A DNA stretch of 64,000 bases from Hygrocybe punicea (GCA_963556145.1 OY744463.1:3100001-3164000); one strand, 5' to 3'; shown: positions 13,588-27,007, counted from the stretch's first letter. Program-made: numbers and translations. The notes: generated by a model from the sequence alone, not told the origin.

Positions 13588-16025
13588 CTAATCATCCGTC
13601 AGAATGCTAGAGGCGAGGGTAAATCCAGAAATGATTACCCCAAAGGCAACCCCCAAGCAAGGGGAGCAAATTGTCCAGACACGCTGTCGATCTTTGGTGA
13701 GGAGAAGTCCAGCACATGCGGCACTGAAACCATACCTGTATTGATGAGGACACAACGCGTAAAATGTCCCAACGAAGACTCAATGGCTCGATGGTTTTAA
13801 TCTGGCTGAAGTTGATTGACGGTCCCAGGTCTCCTTTGGGTAAACAATTGGAGAGTTGGCCATAGAAAACGGCACCTGCAACCGCCTGCAAGAAATTACA
13901 ATCGCATGCCGGAGGTACAGACTTTTATCTCACCAAGCCGATTGTAGCTCCAGTGAATCGGACGAGGAAAAATGCACTTGTCCCCGTTGCAATTTCCTGA
14001 GGTTTTAAGGCTTTAATGAACACTTGGTAAGGTGCATGGAACAGCATTCCCAAGCCAATGCCAGCGACGAGAGGAAACAGGGCTTGCAAGAGATTCGAGG
14101 ACTGTTCATGGAGTAAATTCATGAGCCCTGCAAATATGTGAGCTTTTCAAAGAGTGATTATTCATAATGCGCACCAAAGCCCAGAGTCGAGATGGCGAGA
14201 CCAACGCAAATGACCCATTTCTGGCCGCTAGTATCGTGGCTTCGCTTCTGCCGGAAGCCGATAAACCAAGCAACAGGCATGGAAGCCAGAGATGAACCTA
14301 GAGAGTAGGGAAGTAGTTGCATGCCAGCTTCCAGGGGTGTAGAACCGTTAACAGCCTGTCCCTCACAATCAACAACGTTTTGCACAACTTCCAAGAACGA
14401 GACTTACTTGAAAATACAACGCAAGGTAGAAAGTTCCAGCGTTAAACGCAAAGTTGTGGAGGAAAGTGATCATGAGTATAATGACTAAGGTGTATGAAAG
14501 TAAGCAGCAAGTCCAACAGGACACGGTGCACGCTTACCCGTTGTTGTGTCTTTGAATGATGTTGGGGGGAAGAGAGCATCACGAGTGGTGTGAAATTCAT
14601 AAACACCGCCGCAGGCAAGTACCACAGGTCCTAATATGATAAGTAATAATGTTGAAGGCGCAGTCCCTTTCCTTGAGTTGAGTAAATGAAGTGAGGTGGC
14701 GTAGGCGGCCTACTCACAACCGTGGTCCGTAGCAAAGCTGAAACCGACCACAATGCAGCTAGTGCCGCTCATGAATAATAACCTGGATGTCGGCATGTTA
14801 GTTGGTAGTATGTCACGATGGTCGGGGAACTCACAATCCTACAAAATCAAATTTCCGGCAAAAATCTCTCCACGACGCGTCAACTGATCGCCCCAGTCGG
14901 ACATCATGGAGAGAGGGTATTAAAACCATGAATCCGAAAAGGCAGATCGGGAGATTCATATAAACTAGTAATAAAATGAATTAGTAAACCTCACCGGCCT
15001 AACAATTGTTACTCACAACCCCATCTCCAGCTCAAGACAGTTGTGTCAGCGGCTTGGGAGTCAATCGTATCAGGATATAACACCGCAGAGATACGTAAGA
15101 CTCACTGCTGAATAAACCTCCCAAAAGAGGGCCGGCAATTGCCGAACAACTCCATGTAACGCTGAGAGCTTGGGACCACTTGGCCCGATTCCGAACCTCG
15201 ACAATTTCGGAAGTAATGACCCATACTGAGCTGACAATGCCGCCTCCGCCGACACCAGCAATCCCTCGGGAAATAATTAGCCAGGTAATTGTCTTCACGT
15301 CAAGTTTTAGCAATCGTCGGAAGTGTAGGAGGCACTCGTACCTTCGCCGTTCCACAAAGAAGCGAACCAATGCAAAATATAGTCATACTCGTCCACAAAA
15401 CGTTCTGATAACGGACTCAGCAGCAGAACACAAATTTATTGAAGAATTGGACGACCTTTCGACCGACTAAGTCCGAGATTCTCCCATAAAGTGGTTGGCA
15501 GGCGGTCTGAGTAAGCATATATGCTACACCTACCCAAGTGTATTGGTTATGAGTTGCCCCAAGATCGCTCGTGATAGTAGGCAAGCTTGTGGACACGATT
15601 GTCTTTGAATACTCCATTAAGTGATGCGAAGGTTCACAAATACAGCAAAATCATACTGCATCTGTCGTTGCCAGGAATAATGTCAAGGCTGCGCTGAAAT
15701 GATATATTTAGTCATGGCGAAACAAGGGTTGTTCCAAGATTTACCCTATGTGTGCCAACAAGAGCCGTAGAGTGGACAACGGTTGAACTCTTGTTTGGGG
15801 AACGTCTTCGGTAGATAAAGATGTGGAGACCAAAGTACGACAGGATGGACAGGGAGACGTGGATGACAGGGAAACGGCATATTTCTCTCCATGGGTCGGA
15901 GAATCGAGTGTTGGTGTTGGGATAAGCAGCAGTTCCCCGATCTTACGTTGAAGATCTAAATTGCTGGCTGAGAGCCCCGGTCCATCGCTTAAAGGATCAG
16001 CGGGGATAGCAGTAACAGGCAGCAT
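13588..16025 (-). CDS. MFS transporter, DHA2 drug:H+ antiporter type
   Basis: Multi-exon membrane transporter of the 14-TM DHA2 group, probably plasma-membrane efflux of drugs or metabolites. In order are a hydrophilic N-terminus from ATG 16025; TM1 (LLLAHIG, then ALTLFLATTDA, split by an intron); TIVSTSLPTITSDLGAT; YTWVGVAYMLTQTACQPLYG; the loop motif GRISDLVGRK (motif A); GIAGVGGGGIVSSVWV; GPLLGGLFS (motif C-like); LEAGMQLLPYSLGSSLAS; and FPLVAGIGLGMLFHAPYQV. The C-terminus reads RVWTICSPCLGVAFGVIISG and ends at 13588 after an intron accepted at CGACAG. Introns are many (about eight or nine) and not all were placed. No broken segment was found. Substrate cannot be inferred. Confidence 0.82.
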
Positions 16026-16785
16026 AGCTCAACGTTTGGAGATGGAGCGCCTCAGAAAACGCAGACATATGCATGATGTGTGAGAGCGCTTTATAGGACG
16101 GGAGAGGGTCCGACTCCGAGAGTGGCATTGTCCCAATCAGATGGGCAACAAGACAAACGAACGATTGTTTCGACTGCATCTACAAAGGAAGCCTTCCGCT
16201 TTGCAGCAGCCTTGAACCTGCAAACCGCGTCGCAAAGGAAGGTTTTAGCGTGATTGGCGAGATAAAAGGGCCCTTTATGTCATCCGGAAGATGAGAAGGA
16301 ACGGAAGGCGTGGATATCATGGAAAACGTCGACAGACCTGGCCGCCTGTGAGTCGTTACCAAAAAACATAATTCTCGGTGGTTATTACACGAAACGGGGC
16401 CAACCTCCTTTTCGAGGCGTTCACCAGGGTCCAAATCCAATCGACGATCGCTGAAATAGATCGCCCAAACCCACTTTCTTGAGGGGCCGAACGCGTCGAA
16501 GTTCAGAGCAAGATCAAATACTGTTTGGACACCGAACACCGAACGCCGAACGCCGAAACACAACTAATACTGTGTGACCTTATTTTTTTTCACCCCAATG
16601 TAGAAAGTATAGTAGGAACGGACACAATGTACACGTCGTCTAAGAAGGGGATTTGTTCTAAGCCGTAGCCCGTCTCCTCTCCGTGTGATTCGCCTGGTCC
16701 TGAGATGAGTCCTCCAGGGGGGTTTGTTCTTCTGATGATATGACTGCATGAAACAAAGTCGAGTTGCCGAAACCCCAATAGAAAT
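16026..16785. other. Intergenic region
   Basis: Between the transporter start and the Mdj1 stop. A short imperfect repeat of CCGAACACCGAACGCCGAA lies at about 16530-16557. ORFs on the minus strand here (16180-16563, 16564-16749) have no recognisable family. It probably holds the transporter promoter. Confidence 0.4.
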
Positions 16786-18563
16786 TTAGATTCCAATGAG
16801 CTTTCGCAATCTTTGTAATGTGCCAGTCCAGCCACCGGATGGAGGTGGCTGAAAAGAAGAAGTCGTACCGTTTTCAGTGTTACCCGTTCCTTCTACATTT
16901 TCCGTGGCATTATGCGGTGTCCCGTGCTCGCTTGACATGTGATCCTGGCTGCGACCCTCAACATCGTCAGCGTACTGCTGCAGTATTTCACGCTGCCTGT
17001 TGGTTAGGGATCTGTGTCACATAACATTAGCTCGATGCTGTTGGATGTCACTGCTCATGCCAACCTGGGAAGATATGTTGAAAATGCAACAAATAAATCC
17101 CCCCTGTCCCCACCAAACACTGGTGGCACACCACGACCTTTCAGGACCATCTCTTCTCCCTGTTGAGTTCCCCCCGGCACGCGAACATCCACCTCTCCGT
17201 CCAGTGTCGGCACACGTACTTTTCCTCCAAGGAGTGCAACGTGGACCGGTATCCGTGCCTCGTAGTGCAGATTCACGCCTTGCCTCCTGAATGTTTTCGA
17301 TGACGCGACATTCACTCGTACCAGTAGATCTCCCACATGTCCTTTCCCCGAGATTGATGCATCTCCCGCATGCGGAACTCGGATACTCATGCCATCTTCC
17401 ACACCTGCGATATAGAAAACCGTAATCGAATCATTCAGCATGACAACTGGAATGTCAACCCACCCGGAGGTATCTTGACTTGAACAGTTTTGCGGATTCT
17501 TACTTTCCCCACTCCAGCACACTCGCTGCATTGGCTTCCGCGGGGAATGGTTGTCCCAGTCCCAGCACAGCGACCACATGTACTGGCCATCTGGAAACCG
17601 TTGTCTATAACATATGTCCGTGTGCCTGATCCTCCGCAATCTCCGCAAGTGGACCGCTTGGCCCCTTGTCTCAATCCACTACCAGAACAGGATTTGCAGT
17701 TTACAACGGGTGAAATGTTGACGTTCCGCGTCGTCCCTTTGCAGGCATCCAAGAAGCTCACACTGATTGTAGCTTCAATATCCGCTCCTCGTGATGACTC
17801 TGAAAATCCGGGCCCTCGAGTCTGACCGCCAAAGGAACCAAATAACTGTTCAAGCAAGTCGCTTTGTCCACGACCTCCGCCCGCCCCAAATAGAGAGCTG
17901 AAATCTTGGAATCCTGCAAATCCACCCCCAGAAGCACCGAAGTGACCACGTGCATTCGAAAATGCATCTGGGTCGAAACCGGGTTGTTGTGATGCTGGGC
18001 CGAACTTGTCATAGAGAGCTCGTTTCTTTTCATCTTTCAAAACCTAGCGGCATGTTGTGAGAAACGGACAGAAAATGTAGACTTTACTGAACCTCACATC
18101 ATACGCCTCTTGGATTTCGACGAATTTATCGCGGGCGCCCTTGTCTGGATTTGTGTCAGGATGATATTTTCGGGCAAGCTAACGGAAATGAGCCATGTTG
18201 TACATGAAAATCACGGAGAACCACGTACGGAGAAATAGACTTTCTTTATTTCAGCGGCAGATGCGTCCTTGGACACACCTAAGACCTGGTAAGGATTCGA
18301 TGAAGCTGACAACGGAGCAGAGGCATGCAGTGTTCGCTGAAAGATAATGAAAAAAATAGTAGCACGGGTCTAAATATGAGTGAACAAAGAACCTTTACCC
18401 CATGGTGCCGTGTTCGAAGCGCCGAGACATGTATTAGACTGGGCCGATGAAGACATCTCGTCCGAAAAGTAGAAAATGACCGACTGGTTGACCCCGCTGG
18501 GACAAGAGAGCAGGAATAGAATGCAATGAATGACGAGAATCTGTGAGGGATTTGACCACGCAT
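16786..18563 (-). CDS. MDJ1: Mitochondrial DnaJ co-chaperone (Mdj1 type)
   Basis: Type I J-protein that stimulates mitochondrial Hsp70 in the matrix. The N-terminus from ATG 18563 is rich in Arg and Ser with almost no acids, as in a matrix-targeting presequence. The J domain ([19 protein letters not shown], then YHPD with the essential HPD) is split by introns. Next come a Gly/Phe-rich region ([14 protein letters not shown]), four CxxCxGxG zinc-binding repeats ([32 protein letters not shown]) and the substrate-binding domain through [16 protein letters not shown]. An apparent stop at 17055 lies in a retained intron. Splicing it continues into [19 protein letters not shown] and ends at 16786, giving the usual Mdj1 tail. 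Confidence 0.9.
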
Positions 18564-18665
18564 AAAGGTTGACAGATTCGAGCAAGTTTGCAGCAACTTG
18601 AAGGGCGAGCAAAATTTAATGTTTGTTATTGTTTGTATTCTTCCTAATCGAGCAGAGAGGAATAA

Positions 18666-19202
18666 CTACGACCGCGAATTCCACCACGATTTGCCATAAG
18701 ACACTAAGATTTCATCGCCTTTTTTTATTACCTCTCCTAAACTCCAGATGCTCATACGTAGCTCTCCCGAAGAACTTCTACCATCAACAAACAAAGCATT
18801 TGGCCTGTCTCGTACGCCTCGATAATCGTTAATAAATCTGGCTTCATTCCCCATTACGCTGGCATCCACGCCAACACTCACTCCATCTTGAGAGCGGTAG
18901 AGGGATAGATCGTAATCCGAGTCAGGTCGGTCATCGCAGTGTACCTCTCCAGTATAGTCGATTATGTGCGTGTGGGGAGGAATTTTTTTGGATGCAAATA
19001 GACCATATTGACCGTTGGCTGGATGAGAAGGCAAAGAAATGCGTTGTATGATGACTCGGATGGGTGCAGCGGGGAAAGGTGAAGTCAACTTTGAGGAAAG
19101 GGGAGCCCCGTCGATATAGGACCGGATAGCGACAGGTAAAGCTGAATGATAGCGCTGAGAACGTATATATCGGATATCAGGTGGCCAGTGCGGAGGATTC
19201 AT
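18666..19202 (-). CDS. Small SET-domain protein
   Basis: A compact protein of 178 aa that is nearly all SET domain. Visible signatures are YGLFASKKIPPHTHIIDYTGE (start of the fold), NEARFINDYRG (the S-adenosylmethionine-binding Asn-x-x-x-Asn-like motif region) and GDEILVSYGKSWW (the C-terminal Glu-x-x-x-x-Tyr element). SET proteins methylate lysines of histones or other proteins; the target cannot be told here. The ATG at 19202 is used because an acceptor-like CAG lies just upstream at about 19223, so a further 5' exon is possible. Its stop lies about 100 bases from the Mdj1 start. Its 5' end faces the casein kinase 2 gene, whose ATG is about 60 bases away, so the two probably share a bidirectional promoter. 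Confidence 0.72.
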   Translation of the reverse strand: MNPPHWPPDIRYIRSQRYHSALPVAIRSYIDGAPLSSKLTSPFPAAPIRVIIQRISLPSHPANGQYGLFASKKIPPHTHIIDYTGEVHCDDRPDSDYDLSLYRSQDGVSVGVDASVMGNEARFINDYRGVRDRPNALFVDGRSSSGELRMSIWSLGEVIKKGDEILVSYGKSWWNSRS

Positions 19203-19260
19203 CTTGGTATCGTGGGAAAAAACTGTAGGCAAGTGAATTTGCCCTCAACCCGGTCACTAC

Positions 19261-20689
<1,429 letters not shown>

Positions 20690-21169
20690 GAGCCGTTGTA
20701 CTCGTACTTAATATTTTACTGTTGCTTGAGCCAATGATATTGAGCCAAGCCAAGCCAAGCCACGCCAAGCCAAGGCACGCCCAGCTCGGCTCCCGGCTTC
20801 CGGTGGCAACGCGAGAGATCTAAATTTAAAGCAGACAACGTGTTCTTCGGTCCAAATATAGCGCGCGATCTGACACGCCAAGCCAATGTTCTATTCCTGG
20901 CTCTGTTCTCCTCTGCGCATTAATATTCTGACGGTGCTGCGTGTGCTCTGCCCCCCGTCGCCGGGTGCGTCTGTGATAGGTCCGCGACCGATGTCCCTGC
21001 GCTGCCGCAGAGATCTATCCGTGCATGTCCTTGGAGATGGCTCGCAAATACCCGTGGATGGATGGACGATAATAGTTCACATTCTCTTGGCATTCTAAAT
21101 TTAATCAGCCCAGCTTTTTCATTGCACTCGTTGCTCCCTTTCCTTTCTTCCCCCAACCACCACCCCAAC
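20690..21169. other. Intergenic spacer with GCCAA repeats
   Basis: Spacer between the CK2 stop and the next start. A degenerate pentanucleotide tract of GCCAA units (with GCCAC variants) occupies about 20739-20780. It is followed by a GC-rich stretch and then a pyrimidine-rich leader before ATG 21170. No gene recognised. Confidence 0.5.
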
Positions 21170-22029
21170 ATGCAATCCGTAGCCGTAGCCTCACCAACCT
21201 ACAACCTCCCCTCCTCTGAATCTCACATCAACAACGTCATCGCCTCAAACTGGAACATCCTCGATCAGGCAACCTCTTCCTCTCTCTCTCTATCCCTCCC
21301 CTACTCACCACTCCTGCAGACCCCACCACCGAGTTTGCGCGAGATTCTCGGCGCATACAACTCCAAAGGCGACGGCGATCGTGATATGTTGCTCGCATTG
21401 CTCAACGCCAAGAGCGCTGAAGACCAGGTAAGCACCCACCCTACTTCCGATTGTCCCCTCGATAACTCAAACTTCCTCTCTAGAGAATCGCTTCCGTTGC
21501 GGCACTCCAGCGAGTAATGCTCGAGCTACACGCATCATCGTCGTCCCAATCACCAGTTCCACGCCTGCACAGCCCGCTCAACCAAGAGACGGACTCTTAC
21601 CAGCTCATCCAATCGTGCTCGCAGTCACCACTTCCCAGTCAGCTTCATGACACAAGACCTGTCCACCGTCAGCTCCGCTCATCCTCCAGCCGTTCCCCAC
21701 AGCGCACAAGCCTTCCCTCGACCCGTGGCGTGCCCGTTAACTCGACCTTACCTCCTCGCAAGCGACCCCGTACCTCCATTTCCCCTCCGCGTGGCGATGG
21801 TGTACACGATCGCGATCATGATGCTCGGCCCAGCTCATCGCAGGAGCAGCCCCCCCCTTCTCCTTATTCGTGGTCCAGTAACGAATCGGCTAAGTATTCA
21901 CCGCGCTCACGGGTATCTATGAAGATCGGATCGTTGCTTTCATCTGAACGAGAGGGCGACAACGGGTTTCATGGCAATACAACATCGAAGAGGACAACTG
22001 AGGAGCGTAGCCATCAGGAGCGCCCGTAG
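21170..22029 (+). CDS. Proline/serine-rich protein of unknown function
   Basis: Two exons (21170-21427 and 21484-22029, phase 0) give 267 aa. Not recognised. The N-terminal half has one conserved-looking helical stretch, SLREILGAYNSKGDGDRDMLLALLNAKSAEDQ, continuing across the intron as RIASVAALQRVMLEL. The rest is low complexity, rich in Ser and Pro, with a basic patch PPRKRPRTS that could be a nuclear localisation signal, and ends with SMKIGSLLSSE. No membrane segment or signal peptide is visible. A nuclear regulatory role is only a guess from composition. The ATG at 21170 follows a long pyrimidine-rich leader; an upstream in-frame ATG at 21062 is possible but its peptide is not conserved-looking. 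Confidence 0.6.
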
Positions 22030-22109
22030 TCTGGATATTTCTTTATTCCTCCATGTAGTACTATTAGCAACCGCTTCCCTCTTGTTAGTACCGTCAATGT
22101 TCTACTCTT

Positions 22110-22156
22110 CTTCAAGTTTCAAGCTTCAAGTTTCAAGCTTCAAGCTTCAAGCTTCA
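22110..22156. repeat. CTTCAAG-type short tandem repeat
   Basis: Seven- to ten-base units of TTCAAG and TTTCAAG with CTTCAAG variants repeat about six times. It lies in the 3' UTR or spacer after the unknown gene. A shorter match, CTTCAAGCTTCAAG, lies near 12440. Confidence 0.7.
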
Positions 22157-22257
22157 TGTCGTAACGCGGTTGATCGAAGACAATCGGGGATGATAATTGT
22201 CACGTGCCCCCTCACGTCAGTTTTGCAACCGTGTCTACACAGAATAAACAAGTAATC

Positions 22258-23653
22258 ATGACGGCCGACGACGAAGACGACGAATTCGCCAATCTTCCAG
22301 ACGACTTTGAGGGTATCGACTTGGACAAAATCCAGGCCCTCGCCCCGACAATCAATAGCGAACCCGATGGACGGGCCAAGACTGACCAGTCGTCGCCGAA
22401 GAGACCTCCCAGCGCCACCCCGTCATCGCAGTACTCCTGCGATGACGACTTTGATGCCGCATTCCTTGCTGAGGTCGATGCCTTGGAGAACGACTCTTCC
22501 AATAGTGCGTCCTGCTCCTGTGGGGAAGTCGGGATGGTCGTGTTCATTATTGGTTACAGGCGCATACACCTCTACAGGGATCCAACATTCTCGGTTTTTT
22601 CATGGTACGGTTCCTTCTTCCTTGAGCATGCGGCATTTCTTTCCGCAGTCCCTCAATACACCCATGCAGAACCAACCTCTCAATTGTTCAGGGGCAAACC
22701 ACCGGTTTTCCCAACAACCTCACGTTCGGCACCATCCCCTAACCCCTGCAATTTCATGTTTCTCATTGACTCTCAGATACTTCTACACGCGACATGAACG
22801 TCAGCGGCATGGCCATAACCAGGGCTACCGAACAGCACGCATCACGCAAGCGCCCACCGCCTTCCCCGCCACCTTGTTCGGCGGTGAAGAAGGGCAAGAT
22901 GAAGGGCGAAGGTGTCAGAATGGTTCTGGCAGGGTTCGAGGATGAGATGACATGTCCTATGTGCGTTATTGCGCAATTCCTATTCCTCTCAGGTGCACTT
23001 GTGAACTTTACCATACTGGGAGCAGCTGCTGTGATTTCTTGTACGTATCGCGTTGGATTGCAAGAAAGTGTGTCCTGAGCCCCAACAGCGTCGCCGCGCA
23101 CCTTGGCAATCCGTGCGGTCACACCGTCTGTGGTGAATGCGGCTGGCAGTGGATCTCCAAAAATGTTCCTCCCACACTATCCATACGATATCCCTATCCT
23201 AATGTCCTTCCTCCTCCACAGAAAAGGACTCCAACTTGTGCCATATGCCGCACGGTTCTGACCAAGACAGCACCCATCATACCGAATTTTGCCGTGGACA
23301 ACACCGTCGAGAAACATATTCAAGTGATGGCTTCGAATGGAAGTGAGGAATGGCAACCAGGAGGAAAGAAGATCACCGAGCGCCATGTACGCCAGGAGTG
23401 AGTGAAATGATCGCTTTCGGTGCTTTTGACTTGCCAACGCCAGCCATTTCGCCTTATCCACTCCTCCAGACAGTGGAAGAAGATAGCTGCCGAGCGATCC
23501 GTGCCGAAGAAGGGGAATCGCAAGCGGAAAGGGGTATTGCAGATGGAGGAAGACGAGTTTGCAGAATGGTTGGTCCCAGACAATGAGGACGATGAAGAGA
23601 TTGTGGTGAGACAACTACTTGGGTCGATCCACGCGAGACGCTCGAGGCGGTGA
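22258..23653 (+). CDS. RING-finger protein, probable E3 ubiquitin ligase
   Basis: Predicted 323 aa from eight exons: 22258-22504, 22560-22593, 22649-22704, 22777-22960, 23026-23040, 23089-23164, 23222-23397 and 23470-23653; all phases agree. The N-terminus is acidic (DDEDDEF). The RING at mid-protein reads CPICCDFL, then GNPCGHTVCGECGWQWI, then TCAICRTVL. This is a C3HC4-like spacing that should bind two zinc ions and recruit an E2 enzyme. A basic stretch (KKGNRKRKG) and an acidic segment (NEDDEEI) follow. The first RING cysteines are split by two introns around a 15-nt microexon. Substrate and pathway are unknown. The ATG at 22258 is the first before the conserved acidic start. Confidence 0.77.
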
Positions 23654-23846
23654 GAAGTTACTTGATGCGCTGTGTAATAAACACTAGGAATGTGTAGTAC
23701 ATCGTAAATATGTCACGGGTTGTTGACGACATATACGCCATACGTGCCAGTGAAGGGTCATGCGTCCCACTGAACTCTGCCAGCGTGTAAACTTTCGCAG
23801 TGCGCGAGCCCAACCTTCATCTGGTCTCTCCCTCTTCTAGCAACCT

Positions 23847-25789
23847 ATGCAGATCTCGTTCTACCCAGCGCTCGGCGAGACGGTAAGCGTCGCATTGCCT
23901 CCGTGCACTGCTCCTGCGCAATTCTACTTCACCGCTATTTTCGCCTCACAAGAAGACTACGACGAGTACAGTCAGGCGGAAGCCCGACTCGAGCTGTGGT
24001 CAGACATAGCGGGCAATGGTCAGTGGGCTGGAAAGGCGTTCCAAGACTGCCAATCACCCCCGACGATCAACCCTGCTCAACACCCCACAACCAGGTTCTC
24101 ACTTGCATGTGAAGACGGTGGCCATGATGAAGGAGTCCCGAAGCACACCCTGTCTCTCTTATTCTCAGCCCCAGCCAAGGATTCATTCGAGTATACATAC
24201 CGTCTGGTATATCCTTCCGGTCATATCGTATGGTTGGGACATGCCCTCAACAACGGGAGGGTAATTCTAGATAGGTCGAATCCACTGTTATTCCTGCACG
24301 ATGGGTGGTCGGTCCCAGTCCCGACGACGTGCGCTGCTTCTGCCCTGTGGGAGGCGAAAGGGCAGCTGTTCGACAGCACGGTGGTGGCCAAGCTGAACTC
24401 GGACTTGAGGCGGGAATGCGCCATCTGGGCGCTCGACAGCGACGGGTATGTTTTCCTGTAACATTCGTCATTCGAGATTGCTGACAGTAGTGGTGTGTGT
24501 TGTATTTCTGACTCAGGCGGGTCGGTAGGTTTCCTGCGCTCATGTCGAGTGCGTCACTCATCTTCGTCGTTCCGCGCATCTGTGCGGACTCTATCGCGGT
24601 ACCCCTGCCGTTTGCGATGACTGCATCTTTGGGTTCTTCGATTTCACTTAATTCACTTGGGGATATAGCTTTCACAGGACCAGGCGACAGCTCCCTACGT
24701 CTGCAAACTTATGACCCGGGATCAGATCTGAGAGCCTTCATGGAACGCGTACTTTCGCACACTGACTACCCACTGTATCACTTTCAGCTCCTTGGCTGCG
24801 AGACAATACCTGGTCATGTTGTGGTCGCGTCCCCCCCAAACAAGTATCCAGCATCTGTTTTGATCGTCCAAGTCTTCCCAACACCCTCCAAACCAGACAT
24901 TCACATTGACATACACACCCTCGCTATGCTCCTTCCAAACGTGTCGCGTTTCTCCCTCTTTTCCCCCGCCAATTTTCGGTCACGCTTCTTCGACGTCCTG
25001 CCGGAAAGCCCCGCCGACGTCATTACATCATTCACTACAGGCACAACGGGGGGCCATCTCGTCGTTGCCCCCGTCCACGATCTCGGTGGTGAAGACGGGG
25101 CATGGGATGTCTCCGTCCTCACCCCACATGTTCCCGCGCCAAACGTGGAACACGCCCTCCCTACGCCCCCCGACTCGCCCACACTTCGCCCCATCGCGCA
25201 CATCACCCCCCAGCGGTCCACTACGTCATCCGCCACGTCAATCCCCTCCCTCTCGGACAAAGGCATTGCTCTCAATGACAGCCGTTCGCCAGATGCTCGA
25301 GTAGCCTCGGCGCCGATGTGGACGGTCCAAGCGGGCGTCGCGCGGCTAGCAAAGTATAGTCTTTCGTTCGCGCTAGTGATATTTCGGACATTACTGAATC
25401 TGCTGTTGGGTACTTTCTTCACGAGGAGTGTAATCGGTGCACGCGACACATTGTCAGGGACGCATACGGTCGTTTCAGGCGGTACGGAAGACGCCGAAGT
25501 CTTCTCGGATACGCCGGATCCTAGTTTAGGTTCTCCTGCACCTGTGGTTACCTCCACGAAAGTTCTCAGTGCAATCCAGTCGCGCCCGCCGTTTTATGTC
25601 ACCACACATGGCGGATGTGTCTCGATGCTTTGGCGGAGTCGTCGAGCGAATGCATCTGTTCACGATGTTGCCGTTGAGTTTGACGGCAAGATCGTGGACT
25701 GTACGGTCAAGAAGATTGACGACGGTGTTTTCTTTGTCGAGTTTGATGTCGGGGTTAATGGCGGTCAAGTAAAAATGTCATTGCGATGA
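23847..25789 (+). CDS. Unknown protein with one membrane segment
   Basis: Two exons (23847-24445 and 24517-25789) encode about 623 aa. Not assigned to a family. The N-terminal 200 residues look like a folded beta-rich domain (MQISFYPALGETVSVALPP, FEYTYRLVYPSGHIVWLGHA). A central region is Pro/Ser/Thr-rich. One hydrophobic segment, YSLSFALVIFRTLLNLLLGT, at about residue 485 is a likely transmembrane helix. The C-terminal 60 residues form a second beta-rich block ending VKKIDDGVFFVEFDVGVNGG. No signal peptide is visible. The intron 24446-24516 is supported by frame. It is convergent with the TRAX gene, 89 bases between stops. Confidence 0.7.
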
Positions 25790-25878
25790 TTGCTCACACA
25801 TAAAAATAGGCTTCCGTACAACATTGTCTCATTTTTGTAGTTTCTATTTCTGGCTGTGTCAACCCTGTTGTACAATTC

Positions 25879-26875
25879 CTATGTGTCCTCGCCCTCATCA
25901 TCGCCGCTGTCAACATCTCTATGACGTGTCCTTGGTCTATAATCTGACCTTTTTCTACCGAAATCCAAGATGAGTTGAGCCACGATATCATCCAGCATGT
26001 CTGGAGGAAGGTCATATTCCGACCCGCGAACAACGACCGCATACGTAGCTGAAGTCCAGAATAAGCCACCTCATACGGTATCCCAGCCAAAACTATTTTA
26101 CCATCTTCAATTTTTTCGAGTGACTCCGAGGTGACTGCCTGTTTCTTGGACAGGTCTCGGATGTATGGTGTCAATCGTTCGAAGTCTGTAGGTTTTGATA
26201 ACTCACAGTGGAAGTGTGAAAAGTAGATTGCTTGCCTGCCTTGCAACCTCTTACAAAAGCACAAACGTCGCTGGCTTTTGATCGACCACCTCTACGGGTT
26301 AAACCAGATATCGCAAATCGCATAAGTTCACCAGTCAAATCTGACAGTCCAAGTAGGTAGTCCGAGATCGGCAGAGGAAAATACTATTGATGGATTGTTT
26401 TATGACAAAGTACATGAATGGGTGATGATAGACGCGCAGCACGCACGGAGACGCCATTATCGTCGGAGAGCGTACATTGCACCTGGCCGAACGTGACCAG
26501 TGTTCCGTGCTCGAGATAGTGCGCGAAGCTCAATGCCTCAATATACTCCTGAAGGCCAGGCGAGACGCTGCGCTGGTACCGCCAGAAGCGATCGCCCGCC
26601 AGCTCATTCTTGAGGCCGGCATAGATGCGCTGCACCTCGAGCAGTTTTTCGCGCCCCTGGTGGGCAGCACGCAAAGCCAAGGCGCGGTCATCTGCAGAGT
26701 CTTCATTTACGATCCGGTGCAGAAGAAAAATGGTTTTCTTGGAGAGGTTCGTAATGTCGCGACCGGCCTTGATGAGACGTTCCCGTCTGTCGTTGTGCTC
26801 GTCCAACTCCTCTCTGAACTCGTCGAAAATCTCAATCACGGTGCGGTTCGATGCCGCCGAATAATGGTCGCTCAT
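25879..26875 (-). CDS. Translin-associated factor X (TRAX)
   Basis: Predicted 276 aa from exons 26875-26447, 26383-26236, 26185-26102 and 26048-25879. TRAX pairs with translin to form C3PO, a nuclease that trims small RNAs and tRNA fragments. Supporting segments are SPGLQEYIEALSFAHYLEHGTL, YLLGLSDLTGELMRFAISG, TPYIRDLSKKQAVTSESLEKIED and VVVRGSEYDLPPDMLDDIV. These match TRAX better than translin, notably LQEYIEA and VRGSE. Acidic residues of the active-site helix (the two Glu in LQEYIEA) are present. The second intron appears to use a GC donor (GCAAGC at 26235). A GT donor 12 bases upstream also keeps frame but drops CKA-type residues. Translin itself is not in the window. Confidence 0.87.
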
Positions 26876-27007
26876 TTGGAGAGGCTGGTGTTACGGATTT
26901 GGTTGTCAGCGTGACCTGCATATTATATTCACCCGCCATCCGACCTTCCCATCCGACCTTCCTTCATCACCGGTGACGGCGCAGCTTAGCCTCAGACCGC
27001 CATCCAA

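Noticed and set aside
17055..17648. Mdj1 ending at the 17055 stop
   Set aside because: The stop lies in an intron. Splicing restores the usual C-terminal tail to 16786.
24901..25557. 218-aa minus-strand ORF
   Set aside because: Antisense to the well-supported coding frame of the 23847-25789 gene.
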